Assembly (NCBI RefSeq): GCF_008806325.1
Contig: NZ_WACR01000004.1
Span: 124,001-188,000, forward strand
Reading direction: 5' to 3'
Length of the DNA stretch: 64,000 nucleotides
Source of the DNA: Salibacter halophilus
Lineage (GTDB): Bacteria; Bacteroidota; Bacteroidia; Flavobacteriales_G; Salibacteraceae
Shown: positions 25,763 to 34,854 of the stretch, one piece after another
How the letters are laid out: each line of letters begins with the position of its first letter
Position numbering within the stretch: the stretch's first letter is position 1
Made by a program: the position numbers and the translations under genes
Notes under the pieces: generated by a model
What the model saw: the letters and a program-made list of their open reading frames with translations, nothing else
What the model was told of the DNA's origin: nothing
Databases searched by the model: none

Positions 25763-26728
25763 ATGAGTGTTATGGAAAAAGAGAAGGATTTACAAAAGGA
25801 GTTTGACGCAAAAATCGATGCTGAAACGAAGATTGAACCACGTGATTGGATGCCTGATGCTTATCGCAAAAATTTGATTAGGCAAATATCACAACACGCT
25901 CACTCTGAGGTTGTGGGAATGCTTCCAGAAGCAAACTGGATTACTCGCGCTCCTTCTTTGAGAAGAAAAGTTGCACTTTTAGCAAAAGTTCAGGATGAAG
26001 CCGGTCACGGATTGTATCTGTACAGCGCTACTGAAACTTTAGGTGCTAAGAGAGAAGATACAGTAGATGACTTACATCGTGGAAAAGCAAAATATTCAAA
26101 TATATTCAACTACCCAACTGTAACCTGGGCTGATATTGGCGCAATAGGCTGGTTAGTTGATGGAGCAGCTATTCAGAACCAGGTGATGTTGACACGTACT
26201 TCTTACGGTCCGTATTCCCGCGCAATGGTTCGTATATGTAAAGAAGAGAGTTTCCACCAACGTCAGGGATATGAAATTATGTTGACGCTCGCTAATGGTA
26301 CTGAAGCGCAAAAAGAAATGGCTCAAGATGCACTCAATCGCTGGTGGTGGCCATCATTGATGATGTTTGGTCCAAGTGATAAAGATTCTCCACACTCTCA
26401 ACAATCGATGGCGTGGAAGATCAAGAGACAATCCAATGACGAATTGCGTCAGGAATTTATCGATAAAACCGTTCCGCAAGCTGAGTACCTGGGTCTGACC
26501 ATTCCTGATCCTGATCTCAAATGGAATGAAGAACGCGAGTCATACGACTTTGGACCAATTAATTGGGATGAGTTCTTCAACGTAATTAAAGGTAACGGCC
26601 CGATGAATAAAGAGCGTCTCAAAGCACGTAAAGATGCTAAAGACAACGGAGCTTGGGTGCGAGAAGCAGCCAACGCTTATGCTAAAAAGAAAAGAAAACG
26701 CGAAGCTGGTAAACAATCAGCAGCTTAA
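25763..26728 (+). CDS. paaA: 1,2-phenylacetyl-CoA epoxidase, catalytic subunit PaaA
   Basis: Diiron oxygenase that epoxidises the ring of phenylacetyl-CoA. The 321-residue ferritin-like helical protein has the iron-ligand regions [15 protein letters not shown] and [14 protein letters not shown], and the family segments [12 protein letters not shown] and [13 protein letters not shown]. The C-terminus is Lys-rich ([11 protein letters not shown]). First gene of paaABCD; paaB follows after 13 bp. A GGTCAGANCC copy (26491) encodes Leu-Gly-Leu-Thr in frame. Confidence 0.97.
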   Translation: MSVMEKEKDLQKEFDAKIDAETKIEPRDWMPDAYRKNLIRQISQHAHSEVVGMLPEANWITRAPSLRRKVALLAKVQDEAGHGLYLYSATETLGAKREDTVDDLHRGKAKYSNIFNYPTVTWADIGAIGWLVDGAAIQNQVMLTRTSYGPYSRAMVRICKEESFHQRQGYEIMLTLANGTEAQKEMAQDALNRWWWPSLMMFGPSDKDSPHSQQSMAWKIKRQSNDELRQEFIDKTVPQAEYLGLTIPDPDLKWNEERESYDFGPINWDEFFNVIKGNGPMNKERLKARKDAKDNGAWVREAANAYAKKKRKREAGKQSAA

Positions 26729-26741
26729 ATAGATTATAGTT

Positions 26742-27035
26742 ATGTCAGTAGATAATAAAGATTGGCCTCTTTGGGAGGTATTTATAAGGTCAAAAGCAGG
26801 ATTGAGTCACAAGCATGTTGGTAGCATTCACGCTGCTGATTACGAGATGGCTCTCGAAAATGCTCGTGACGTTTACACACGCAGGAGCGAAGGTGTGAGT
26901 ATTTGGGTTGTGGAATCAACTCACATTCATGCCAATTCTCCATCTGAGAAAGATCCGTTCTTTGATCCGGCAAATGACAAAATTTACAGACATCCTACAT
27001 TCTACGATATACCCGATGAAGTAGGACATATTTAA
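26742..27035 (+). CDS. paaB: 1,2-phenylacetyl-CoA epoxidase, structural subunit PaaB
   Basis: 97 residues, the usual length. Starts WPLWEVFIRSKAGLSHKHVGSIHAAD, a hallmark of PaaB, and continues ALENARDVYTRRSEGVSIWVV. PaaB bridges PaaAC heterodimers in the epoxidase complex. The start lies 13 bp after paaA. Confidence 0.97.
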   Translation: MSVDNKDWPLWEVFIRSKAGLSHKHVGSIHAADYEMALENARDVYTRRSEGVSIWVVESTHIHANSPSEKDPFFDPANDKIYRHPTFYDIPDEVGHI

Positions 27036-27056
27036 TAAATCGAATTTTTAATTATT

Positions 27057-27077
27057 GGCTTCTCTCTACGAGAGGCC
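27057..27077 (+). terminator. Intercistronic hairpin between paaB and paaC
   Basis: GGCTTCTC (27057-27064) and GAGAGGCC (27070-27077), loop TCTAC, with one T-G pair, followed by ATTCTTTT. The T-run is weak, so partial termination or RNA stabilisation within the operon is more likely than full termination. Confidence 0.5.
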
Positions 27078-27096
27078 ATTCTTTTAAAATAGTGGA

Positions 27097-27861
27097 ATGA
27101 CGAAGCAAGAAGCGCTTTACAAATACAGTTTACGTTTAGGAGATAGCACGTTAATTCTCGGTCACCGTCTCTCAGAATGGTGCGGTCATGGCCCAAAACT
27201 AGAACAGGATATTGCTCTCATCAATATCGCTCTGGATTTACTGGGGCAGGCAAGATCTTATTTGAGCTACGCGGCTGAAGTCGAGGGAAAAGGAAGGACA
27301 GAAGATGATCTCGCTTATCACAGAGTTGAGAGAAACTTCCACAATTTGTTACTGACTGAGCGTCCAAACGACAACTGGGGAAACACAATCATGCGCTCTT
27401 TCTTCTTTGATGTATTCCATTATTATTTTCTGTCAGAACTCACAAAATCAAAAGACGAACAGCTAGCAGCTATTGCAGCTAAGTCGTTGAAAGAAGTAAC
27501 CTATCACGTCAAGCACAACAGCGACTGGGTAATCCGTCTTGGAGATGGTACTGAGAAAAGTCACAAGATCATGCAGGATGCAATCGATGAGCTGTGGGAC
27601 TACACAGGTGAAATGTTCGACATGGATGAGGTAGACGAAACTCTAATCAAAGAAGGTATTGCTCCAGATTTGGCACCTATTAAAGATAAGTGGTTGCAAA
27701 AGGTGAAAGATGTTTTTCGTGAAGCGACACTTGAAATGCCCGAGGTTCAGGAATGGCACCATACAGGAGGAAAAATGAAAGGTATTCACTCAGAACACAT
27801 GGGGTATATCTTATCAGAAATGCAATATCTGCCACGCGTGCATCCGGATGCAACCTGGTAA
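27097..27861 (+). CDS. paaC: 1,2-phenylacetyl-CoA epoxidase, structural subunit PaaC
   Basis: 254 residues, ferritin-like. Family motifs: LGDSTLILGHRLSEWCGHGP (about 12-31), IALDLLGQARSYLSYAAE and KEVTYHVKHNSDWVIRLGDGTEKSH. PaaC pairs with PaaA but lacks an active diiron site in characterised complexes. Lies 61 bp after paaB, past a hairpin. Confidence 0.97.
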   Translation: MTKQEALYKYSLRLGDSTLILGHRLSEWCGHGPKLEQDIALINIALDLLGQARSYLSYAAEVEGKGRTEDDLAYHRVERNFHNLLLTERPNDNWGNTIMRSFFFDVFHYYFLSELTKSKDEQLAAIAAKSLKEVTYHVKHNSDWVIRLGDGTEKSHKIMQDAIDELWDYTGEMFDMDEVDETLIKEGIAPDLAPIKDKWLQKVKDVFREATLEMPEVQEWHHTGGKMKGIHSEHMGYILSEMQYLPRVHPDATW

Positions 27862-27897
27862 GCTTTGCCGCGTATTTTGTTGAGGAGGAAATAAACT

Positions 27898-28398
27898 ATG
27901 GCAGACGTTACAACACTTTCTAAAGAACAAGTATTCGATTGGTTATCGGAAGTTACTGACCCGGAAATTCCGGTTTTAACCGTAACCGACATGGGAGTTG
28001 TTCGCGATGTCGATTTTGAAGGTGATGAAGTCATTGTAACGATTACACCAACATACTCAGGTTGCCCTGCAATGAAAACAATCGAGAATGATATTGAAGA
28101 TTGTTTGGAAAAGCACGGCATTGAAAAATACAGAGTGATCACAAAACTTTCTCCTGCCTGGACGACTGACTGGCTTACAGATAATGGTCGTCAAAAACTA
28201 GAGGAGTACGGAATTGCTCCACCCGCTGAAAAAACGACTGATAAAAGTGCTATTACCGGAGGGAAAAAAGTTGTGAAGTGTCCGCAGTGCGGCTCTACAA
28301 ACACAGAGATGATTAGTCAGTTTGGTTCAACAGCCTGCAAAGCACTTTACAAATGCAACGACTGCTTAGAGCCGTTCGATTATTTTAAGTGTATTTGA
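27898..28398 (+). CDS. paaD: 1,2-phenylacetyl-CoA epoxidase assembly subunit PaaD
   Basis: 166 residues. A DUF59/MIP18 domain (about 8-85: VTDPEIPVLTVTDMGVVRDV, TPTYSGCPAM) is followed by a C-terminal zinc ribbon (KCPQCGSTNTE and YKCNDCLEPFDYFKC). Believed to help assemble the Fe-S or diiron centres of the epoxidase. It is preceded by an unusually good Shine-Dalgarno, GAGGAGG at 27882-27888, rare in this phylum, which may boost its translation within the operon. Confidence 0.95.
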   Translation: MADVTTLSKEQVFDWLSEVTDPEIPVLTVTDMGVVRDVDFEGDEVIVTITPTYSGCPAMKTIENDIEDCLEKHGIEKYRVITKLSPAWTTDWLTDNGRQKLEEYGIAPPAEKTTDKSAITGGKKVVKCPQCGSTNTEMISQFGSTACKALYKCNDCLEPFDYFKCI

Positions 28399-28417
28399 TT
28401 TAGGATTTAGAAGATTC

Positions 28418-28756
28418 TCAGCTATCTAATAACAGTATTACTTCTTTTTTCAATTTTGCTAAATGGTTAATGACGATACTCCAAATTAATTCGTCAGATA
28501 TGCTATCATAGCCGTGAATGATCCTGTTACGAGTACTTATTATCCTTTTAGCGTTATTGAGTTTGAAGCCTTTATCTTTTTTTAGAATCCTGTTTACAGC
28601 TTCTCCGATTATCTCTAAATCTCTTTCTACAGCTCTTTTCGTCCTAATATCTGAGACATAATTTTCAAAGATTAATTGAGTATCATCAAAATAACTCTCA
28701 ATCTCATTTATGGATTGTAATATATCAAAAAGCCATGTTTTGATTTCATTATCCAT
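28418..28756 (-). CDS. hepT: HepT-like toxin (DUF86)
   Basis: 112 residues, helical, with the HepT motif RX4HXY seen as RNRIIHGY near residue 85. In characterised pairs HepT is a toxic RNase kept inactive by AMPylation of the motif tyrosine by MntA. Overlaps mntA by 8 bp. The pair is on the minus strand, convergent with paaD, and AT-rich compared with its neighbours, consistent with acquisition as a cassette. Confidence 0.85.
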   Translation of the reverse strand: MDNEIKTWLFDILQSINEIESYFDDTQLIFENYVSDIRTKRAVERDLEIIGEAVNRILKKDKGFKLNNAKRIISTRNRIIHGYDSISDELIWSIVINHLAKLKKEVILLLDS

Positions 28757-29048
28757 AAATCAACTGCTTAGAGGAGTCTATAGACTTTTTTAAAAATGGA
28801 TTCTTAATTGCTTTATCTTCTAATAAATCAATATTCCGGTTCAATAATTTTTCAAGCGAAGATTTTAGAGCAAAATAATTATCAGCATAATCATATAGAT
28901 CAATTTGAGAAAAATCAACTATGAAATCTATATCACTTGATTCCTTGAAGTTGTCAGTTAATACTGAACCAAATACAAACAGTTTTGACACTTTATGCTT
29001 TTCGCAAAGCTTTCGAATTTTATCAATATTTTTATTAAGAATATTCAT
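28749..29048 (-). CDS. mntA: MntA-like minimal nucleotidyltransferase antitoxin
   Basis: 99 residues. The nucleotidyltransferase motif GSX10DXD is complete: FGSVLTDNFKESSDIDFIVDF. In known type VII systems MntA neutralises HepT by adding AMP to it. It is the first gene of the pair and overlaps hepT by 8 bp. Confidence 0.85.
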   Translation of the reverse strand: MNILNKNIDKIRKLCEKHKVSKLFVFGSVLTDNFKESSDIDFIVDFSQIDLYDYADNYFALKSSLEKLLNRNIDLLEDKAIKNPFLKKSIDSSKQLIYG

Positions 29049-29082
29049 TATGTCAAAAGTAAAACTTATCTATAATAAATAA

Positions 29083-30414
29083 TCACTCTTTATTCTTAAT
29101 AGCCTTCTTCAGGATAAAGAATCCGGCAACACCGGCAACAAAACTACCGAGCAGGATACCCATTTTAGCCGTATCTTCCAAAATACCTTTTCTGAATGCC
29201 AACTCAGAGATAAACATCGACATCGTAAACCCGATTCCTGCAAGTAATCCGGCTCCTATCATCATTTGCCAGTTTACTCCTTTTGGTAAATCTGCGAGTT
29301 TGAGCTTAATTGCGATCAGACTCAAACCAACAATTCCGATCGGTTTACCCAGTAAGAGTCCCAATCCAACACCCAAACTGAGTGAGTCGCCCATCATGGC
29401 TATCGGGTCATCAGGAAGTGTAACACCCGCATTGGCGAGCGTAAACATGGGCATCACAAAATAAATCACCCATGGATTTAAATTGTGTTCCAGTGTTTGA
29501 AGTGGAGGTTCATAGTTTTTACAGGCTTTTTTCACTTTGGTCACAACAGCCTGCTCTTCAAAGCTCAACAAATCGTGATGAAGTGGAGATATTGCTTTCG
29601 CCTTGATCAATACATTTTTAATGCGTTCTCTAAATCCTTTTAAACTGTAAGCGCTATCTGTTGGTATGGCTAGCGCAGCTACAACTCCGGCAACTGTAGC
29701 GTGAATACCAGATAACAGAAAGGCTGTCCACAAACCACCAATTCCAACTACAGCGTAAAAAGTTTTCTTGCGCACGCCAAGCATGTTGGCTCCGACCATT
29801 ACGACAAGAAATGCTACAGCAATTCCAAAATTGACGAGTGAAATATCTGATGAGTAAAAGAGTGCAATAACGAGAACAGCTCCAAGGTCATCGGCAATGG
29901 CAAGGGCTGTTAAGAACACTTTCAATGACAACGGAACCCGCTTTCCCAGCAGACTCATGACACCTAGCGTAAAGGCAATGTCTGTCGCCATCGGGATTCC
30001 CCAACCTTCGTGCTCGGGATAATCGCTGTTGAACATGATGAAGATAAGGGCCGGTACAGCCATTCCACCAAGTGCGGCTACAACGGGTAAAATTGCTTTT
30101 CGCTTGTTCGATAATTCACCAACCATCACTTCACGCTTGATCTCCAAACCAACCGTAAAGAAGAACATCGCCATGAGTCCGTCATTGATCCAGTGGTGCA
30201 AATTTTTAGTGAGGTGAGCACCTTCAAAACCAATGGTGAATTCAGTTTCCCACAGTTCGTGGTAATAATGAGCGAAATCTGAGTTAGCCCAAATCATGGC
30301 TACAATCATGCACAAAATCAGAATGATTCCTGAAAGCGCCTGTGCAGAACTGAAATCTTCAAAAGTTGATATAAATCGTTTGGCTACTACAGCAAGTCTT
30401 TTACTTCTCTTCAT
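29083..30414 (-). CDS. nhaA: Na+/H+ antiporter NhaA
   Basis: Inner-membrane antiporter that exports Na+ in exchange for protons, for salt and alkaline pH tolerance, which fits a marine-type host. The 443 residues have about 12 helices. Key acidic residues are present: MATDIAFTLGVMSLLG (equivalent of Asp133) and ALAIADDLGAVLVIALFY (Asp163/Asp164), plus the N-terminal NSDFAHYYHELWETEFTIG and LKNLHHWINDGLMAMFFFTVGLEIKRE. A single-gene unit. Confidence 0.95.
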   Translation of the reverse strand: MKRSKRLAVVAKRFISTFEDFSSAQALSGIILILCMIVAMIWANSDFAHYYHELWETEFTIGFEGAHLTKNLHHWINDGLMAMFFFTVGLEIKREVMVGELSNKRKAILPVVAALGGMAVPALIFIMFNSDYPEHEGWGIPMATDIAFTLGVMSLLGKRVPLSLKVFLTALAIADDLGAVLVIALFYSSDISLVNFGIAVAFLVVMVGANMLGVRKKTFYAVVGIGGLWTAFLLSGIHATVAGVVAALAIPTDSAYSLKGFRERIKNVLIKAKAISPLHHDLLSFEEQAVVTKVKKACKNYEPPLQTLEHNLNPWVIYFVMPMFTLANAGVTLPDDPIAMMGDSLSLGVGLGLLLGKPIGIVGLSLIAIKLKLADLPKGVNWQMMIGAGLLAGIGFTMSMFISELAFRKGILEDTAKMGILLGSFVAGVAGFFILKKAIKNKE

Positions 30415-30549
30415 TTTCCTCTTCTGGTGTCTTTATCTTCTCAATTAAAACTCGAAGTTTTGCGAAAATATAAAATCAAAACAGCAAGTATCTTTTATTT
30501 TCTAAAGCGCTGTTAACAATATTTAAAATTGCTCATTAACTTTGGGATC

Positions 30550-33483
30550 ATGGTAAATAGCGCTAATATTACGGTTCCTTTCAAAATAAAGAATTTTGAA
30601 GGAGAAATTCACACTTCTTCACTTTATCAAATCGTTTATTCAACTGATGCAAGCGCTTATCGAGAGCTCCCTCAGGGAGTAGCTTTTCCTAAAACAGAAG
30701 CAGATATAGAACGGCTTGTGAAGTTTAGTGGTCAGAACCGAATGGGCCTCGTTCCCAGGGCTGGCGGGACATCACTAGCCGGACAGGTTGTAGGGAACGG
30801 ACTCATCGTGGATGTGTCCCAATATATGCGAGAAATCATTGAGTTCAACGAGAAAGAGAAGTGGGTGAAAGTCCAACCCGGAATTGTACGCGATGAACTC
30901 AACCGATTCTTAAAGCCACACAAGCTCTTTTTCGCTCCTGAGACCAGCACATCTAACAGAGCCACAATTGGCGGAATGGTAGGCAACAATTCCTGCGGAT
31001 CAAATTCTGTGAAATACGGTTCTACCCGTGATCATTTGTTAGAGGTTGAAGCTGTACTGGCCGATGGTTCAAAAACTACTTTTAAACCCTTGAGTAAGGA
31101 GGAGTTTGAAAAGAAGTGCTCGGGAGAAACGACTGTAAGCCTGTTAGAGCAAAACATCTATCAGCAAACAAAAGAGTTGCTGAATAACGATCAGAACCGA
31201 GACAAAATAAAGAATCGTTATCCAAAACCTGAAATCCCGAGACGCAATCACGGCTATGCCCTCGACTTGTTGATGGATTGTGATGTCTTTGAAGAGAGTG
31301 ACAAGCCTTTCAACATGTGCAAAATGATTGCCGGTAGCGAAGGAACTCTTGTCTTTATCACATCAGTGAAAGTTGCTTTGGAGCCGCTTCCGCCTAAACA
31401 CGAAGGCCTGGTTTGTGTACACTTTCACGATTTGTACGACTCATTAAAAGCCACAGTCCTTTCATTGGATTTTGATCCGGGAGCGGTTGAGTTGATGGAT
31501 TACCACATCCTTGAACGAACAAAAGACAATATTCAGCACCGCAAAAACCGCTTTTTCGTAGAGGGAGATCCCGAAGCTATTTTGGTCGTTCAGCTATTTG
31601 CCGATTCTGCGGAAGAACTCAAGAAAAAAGCTGAGGATCTGACTAATGCTTTTAAAGAACAAAAATTCGGCTATCATTACCCGGTTGTCACCGGATCTGA
31701 CTGTGAAAAGGTATGGAACTTGCGAAAAGCAGGCCTCGGATTGTTGTCAAATGTCGTGGGCGATAGCAAGCCGGCTCCTGTGATTGAAGATACAGCAGTT
31801 GATGTACGCGATCTTGCACAGTACATTGAGGACTTTAACGAAACGCTCAAGAAATATGATTTGGAGTGTGTGCATTACGCACATGCGGGGTCTGGGGAGT
31901 TACATTTACGACCTGTTTTAAACTTAAAAACTGCGCGAGGACAAGAGCTCTTCAAAACCGTACTGGACGAAATTGCACATTTGGTGAAAAAGTACCGCGG
32001 TTCGTTGAGTGGAGAGCATGGAGATGGCAGACTGAGAGGAGAGTTTATTCCGTTTATGGTAGGAGAGGAGATCTATGATTGGTTTGTGGAAATCAAAAAA
32101 ACATGGGATCCGGAAGGTGTTTTTAACCCCAATAAAATCGTGGATACTCCGCCCATGAATGAACAGCTTCGCTACGAAAAAGACCAGGAAACGAAGAACT
32201 TTGAAACTATTTTTGATTTTAGCCATTACAAAGGCTATCAGCGAAGTGCAGAGCTCTGCAACGGATCGGGTGATTGCCGAAAATCACAGTTAGCTGGCGG
32301 AACGATGTGTCCAACTTACATGGCTACTGGAGATGAGTTACAAACTACTCGTGCCAGGGCAAATACGTTACGTGAGGTCTTGACAAGAGATGAAAAGCCT
32401 TTTCAAAATAACGATGTCAAAGAGGTGATGGACACCTGTATCGGGTGTAAAGGATGTAAATCTGAATGTCCGTCAAATGTCGATTTAACTAGACTCAAAG
32501 CCGAGTTTGATTACCAGTACGCAAATCAAAATGGTGTCGCTTTTCAAACGAGAGTAATCGGTTCGTTTGCCAGGTTGATGAAGTTGGCAAGTAAGTTCCC
32601 AGGAGTAGCAAATTACTTTGTGAAAAGTGAGTTTTTTAGCTCAATAGGGAAGTCTGTACTCGGTTTTGCAAAAGATCGTAGTCTGCCCGAGATCAGTAAA
32701 GTTACTTTGACAAAATGGTACAGGAAAAAATATCACCCTCAACAAAACCCGATTAAAAAGGTGTGGCTGTTTGCAGATGAGTTCATTGAATTTAACGAAG
32801 CTCACATTGGGATTGCTGCAGTTGAACTGTTGCAAAAGTTGGGATACGATGTTCGTGTCATCGATCACCCTGAGAGCGGTAGATCTTATTTTTCAAAAGG
32901 ACTTTTGAAGCAAGCGAAAGAGATTGCTCGCAAAAATGTTTCTATTTTCTCACCGAAAGTGAGTGAGGACGAGCCGCTAATCGGAATAGAACCTTCAGCA
33001 ATTTTGAGTTTCAGAGATGAGTATCCTGATATCGTGGGTAGTGATCTGACAGAAAAAGCCAAAAAGCTGAGTAAAAACGCTTTTCTAATCGATGAGTTTT
33101 TGGCTAGTGAATTGGAAAAAGGAAATATCAAAAGTGATCAGTTTCGGTCAGAGCCCAAAACAATTCATCTTCACGGACATTGTCACCAAAAGGCGCTTTC
33201 CTCACTATCAGATACAAAGAAGATTCTGCAATTCGCAGGATATAAAGTGCTGACAATTCCCAGTGGATGTTGTGGAATGGCCGGTTCTTACGGTTATTTG
33301 AAGCAAAATTTTGAGACGTCTATAAAGATTGGTGAAATGGTACTTTTTCCGCGGGTAAGGTCTGCATCAAAAGAGGATATCATTGCAGCAAATGGAACGA
33401 GTTGTCGCCATCAGATCAAAGATGGGGTACAAGTAAAAGCACTGCACCCGATAGAGATTATGAGAGATGCATTAAGTTTTTAA
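30550..33483 (+). CDS. Fused FAD/Fe-S D-2-hydroxyacid dehydrogenase (YdiJ-like)
   Basis: 977 residues. Residues about 30-250 are an FAD-binding_4 domain (VPRAGGTSLAGQVVG, GGMVGNNSCGSNSVKYGSTRDHL). About 270-530 are the FAD oxidase C-terminal domain (SGEHGDGRLRGEF). An Fe-S module follows with cysteines 570, 576, 587 and the cluster 630, 633, 636, 640 (CIGCKGCKSECP), then a CCG domain (HGHCHQKALS, SGCCGMAGSYGY). This is the E. coli YdiJ layout, a D-2-hydroxyglutarate dehydrogenase; D-lactate is another possible substrate. The ATG at 30550 is chosen because TAACTTTG (30537-30544) sits 5 nt upstream; a TTG start at 30529 would lie before this promoter element. The mRNA is probably leaderless. 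Confidence 0.88.
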   Translation: MVNSANITVPFKIKNFEGEIHTSSLYQIVYSTDASAYRELPQGVAFPKTEADIERLVKFSGQNRMGLVPRAGGTSLAGQVVGNGLIVDVSQYMREIIEFNEKEKWVKVQPGIVRDELNRFLKPHKLFFAPETSTSNRATIGGMVGNNSCGSNSVKYGSTRDHLLEVEAVLADGSKTTFKPLSKEEFEKKCSGETTVSLLEQNIYQQTKELLNNDQNRDKIKNRYPKPEIPRRNHGYALDLLMDCDVFEESDKPFNMCKMIAGSEGTLVFITSVKVALEPLPPKHEGLVCVHFHDLYDSLKATVLSLDFDPGAVELMDYHILERTKDNIQHRKNRFFVEGDPEAILVVQLFADSAEELKKKAEDLTNAFKEQKFGYHYPVVTGSDCEKVWNLRKAGLGLLSNVVGDSKPAPVIEDTAVDVRDLAQYIEDFNETLKKYDLECVHYAHAGSGELHLRPVLNLKTARGQELFKTVLDEIAHLVKKYRGSLSGEHGDGRLRGEFIPFMVGEEIYDWFVEIKKTWDPEGVFNPNKIVDTPPMNEQLRYEKDQETKNFETIFDFSHYKGYQRSAELCNGSGDCRKSQLAGGTMCPTYMATGDELQTTRARANTLREVLTRDEKPFQNNDVKEVMDTCIGCKGCKSECPSNVDLTRLKAEFDYQYANQNGVAFQTRVIGSFARLMKLASKFPGVANYFVKSEFFSSIGKSVLGFAKDRSLPEISKVTLTKWYRKKYHPQQNPIKKVWLFADEFIEFNEAHIGIAAVELLQKLGYDVRVIDHPESGRSYFSKGLLKQAKEIARKNVSIFSPKVSEDEPLIGIEPSAILSFRDEYPDIVGSDLTEKAKKLSKNAFLIDEFLASELEKGNIKSDQFRSEPKTIHLHGHCHQKALSSLSDTKKILQFAGYKVLTIPSGCCGMAGSYGYLKQNFETSIKIGEMVLFPRVRSASKEDIIAANGTSCRHQIKDGVQVKALHPIEIMRDALSF

Positions 33484-33513
33484 GAGTAAGCTAAACGCGA
33501 GGTCGAGGTTGAA

Positions 33514-33831
33514 GTTGAGAGTGTTCTAATCTTGCTTTTTGATTATTGAAAGTTTAAGTTGTTAAGGGTTTGAAGTTTATGGGTTTGGTGTTTGTTTTTA
33601 GCCGCCAGACCCGGATGCTGAGCGGAGCTTTGGCGAAGTCGAAGTAGTAGGGAGTTTGGAGGTCAAGCTGAAAGTGCTGATCGAAGCGTCAGCAGGCGAG
33701 GTTGAGTCCCGAAGCAAGTTCGGGATCTAAGTTCATCTAAGCTTTGGCTGGTGCCAAAGGCTAAGATTTACTAAGAGTTGAGAGTGTTCTGATCTTGCTT
33801 TTTGGATTATTGAATTTCTAAGTTGTTAAAG
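33514..33831. repeat. Direct repeat pair, about 53-55 bp, spaced 263 bp
   Basis: Both copies begin GTTGAGAGTGTTCT, continue ATCTTGCTTTTT then GATTATTGAA, and end near AAGTTGTTAA. They differ by a few substitutions and small indels. The segment between them (33567-33776) contains GCTTTGGCGAAGTCGAAG-type text that looks like another repeat. Confidence 0.7.
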
Positions 33832-33848
33832 GAGCTTAATGTCGTGTA

Positions 33849-33878
33849 GACCTGACAGGTTTCAAAACCTGTCAGGTC
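33849..33878. repeat. Palindrome with 13-bp arms
   Basis: GACCTGACAGGTT and AACCTGTCAGGTC around TCAA. The ends ACCT/AGGT and the centre GTTTCAAAAC resemble the palindrome at 34916-34948, although the rest of the arms differs. Confidence 0.85.
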
Positions 33879-33894
33879 TTGGGAAAAAGGTTAA

Positions 33895-33984
33895 GTGCCG
33901 TAGGCACGACTTAAAACTAACTCTGGGTTTTAGCCCAGAGCAAAATTCATCAGATTTGTAAAATGTGAACCGTACCTACGGCAC
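33895..33984. repeat. 90-bp element with terminal inverted repeats
   Basis: Ends GTGCCGTAGGCACG (33895-33908) and CGTACCTACGGCAC (33971-33984) are inverted copies with one mismatch. The interior has a hairpin CTCTGGG (33921-33927) / CCCAGAG (33934-33940). A MITE- or REP-like unit. Confidence 0.75.
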
Positions 33985-34109
33985 TCAATATCTAGCTATG
34001 ACACTTAGGCTCCGGGTGATAACCCAGAGATAGAAGTGTATCGAGTCCATGGCACTTGTACCTCGAGTGTAAGCGGATGAAGCTTGAATATTATAATGTT
34101 GGTTTTCGA

Positions 34110-34298
34110 TTAATCCTTTCTTTCTTTACCCTTTTTTAGGCTGAAAATCATTGAGATTATAACGAGCGTCATTGAAATGATACCGAGGTATTGACCACCA
34201 TTTTTAGACCAGGAGAGGTCGTTGTAGTCGATCAAAAATAGGTTTGCAATGAGAATAGTTGCAGCTATGAACAGGAGTGTGATTTGGAACTTTTTCAT
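34110..34298 (-). CDS. Small two-helix membrane protein
   Basis: 62 residues with two membrane helices (about 5-24 and 35-54) and a charged tail KKGKERKD. It starts MKKFQITLLFIAATILIANL, of a type common as unnamed small proteins in flavobacteria. Function unknown. It borders the repeat cluster. Confidence 0.65.
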   Translation of the reverse strand: MKKFQITLLFIAATILIANLFLIDYNDLSWSKNGGQYLGIISMTLVIISMIFSLKKGKERKD

Positions 34299-34379
34299 TT
34301 ACTTATTTTCAGAGTATAATCAAATGTGAAATTTAAAACCTTAGTTTGAATTACAACTCTTTTTTAATTCGTGTATTAA

Positions 34380-34844
34380 TTAAAAATACACTGAGACTGT
34401 ACTGGCGAATTCTATTGCTGCATCCATTGTTATTATAGTCATAAAGCCGATTTCATTTTTTAGGTTTTTACGATAGTTGATGAGTAGATAGAGGTAAATC
34501 CCTACTGGGATAATCATGCTTAATCCTATGATTCTTGCATGTGGGTAATGCTGAATTTGAGCTACAAACTTTCCAAAAATAAAAATGCTTGAAATTATGA
34601 TGGGAATATTTTTCTTGAAGTTTTCCTTTATGAGTGTCCTGAGTTCATAAATGACGATTAGTAAAAGTGATAACATAAATAAAATGAATCCCAATTGACC
34701 ATGTTCAGGAGTGACAGTGGCTAGAGGGACTGCTATAATTTGAGTTAACAATATTAATTTGGGTAGTTTTTCATTAGTCTTTTTAAAACTGTAGACTCCA
34801 AAAAGCGCAGATAAGAGAAAAAATACTTGAAAAGTAAAAATCAT
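34380..34844 (-). CDS. Membrane protein of unknown function
   Basis: 154 residues with about five hydrophobic helices (LSALFGVYSF, LPLATVTPEHGQLGFILFML type, then IIISSIFIFGKF and LSMIIPVGIYLYLL). No family recognised. Start ATG at 34842-34844, directly downstream of the terminator of the paaGH unit. AT-rich. Confidence 0.5.
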   Translation of the reverse strand: MIFTFQVFFLLSALFGVYSFKKTNEKLPKLILLTQIIAVPLATVTPEHGQLGFILFMLSLLLIVIYELRTLIKENFKKNIPIIISSIFIFGKFVAQIQHYPHARIIGLSMIIPVGIYLYLLINYRKNLKNEIGFMTIITMDAAIEFASTVSVYF

Positions 34845-34854
34845 TTTATCAGGA

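Larger units (their letters stand above)
33484..34109. repeat. Non-coding cluster of repeats (REP/MITE-like)
   Basis: 626 bp without a plausible gene. It contains a direct repeat of about 53-55 bp (33514-33566 and 33777-33831, a few differences), a 13-bp-arm palindrome (33849-33878), a 90-bp element with 14-bp terminal inverted repeats (33895-33984), and a second imperfect hairpin (about 34001-34038) sharing the CCCAGAG motif. Such mosaics in Bacteroidota are usually short non-autonomous repeats; no transposase is in the window. Confidence 0.75.

Noticed and set aside
33841-33880. Palindrome considered as a terminator of the dehydrogenase gene
   Set aside because: It lies about 360 bp after the stop, lacks a T-run, and is surrounded by other repeats, so a repeat element is the better reading.
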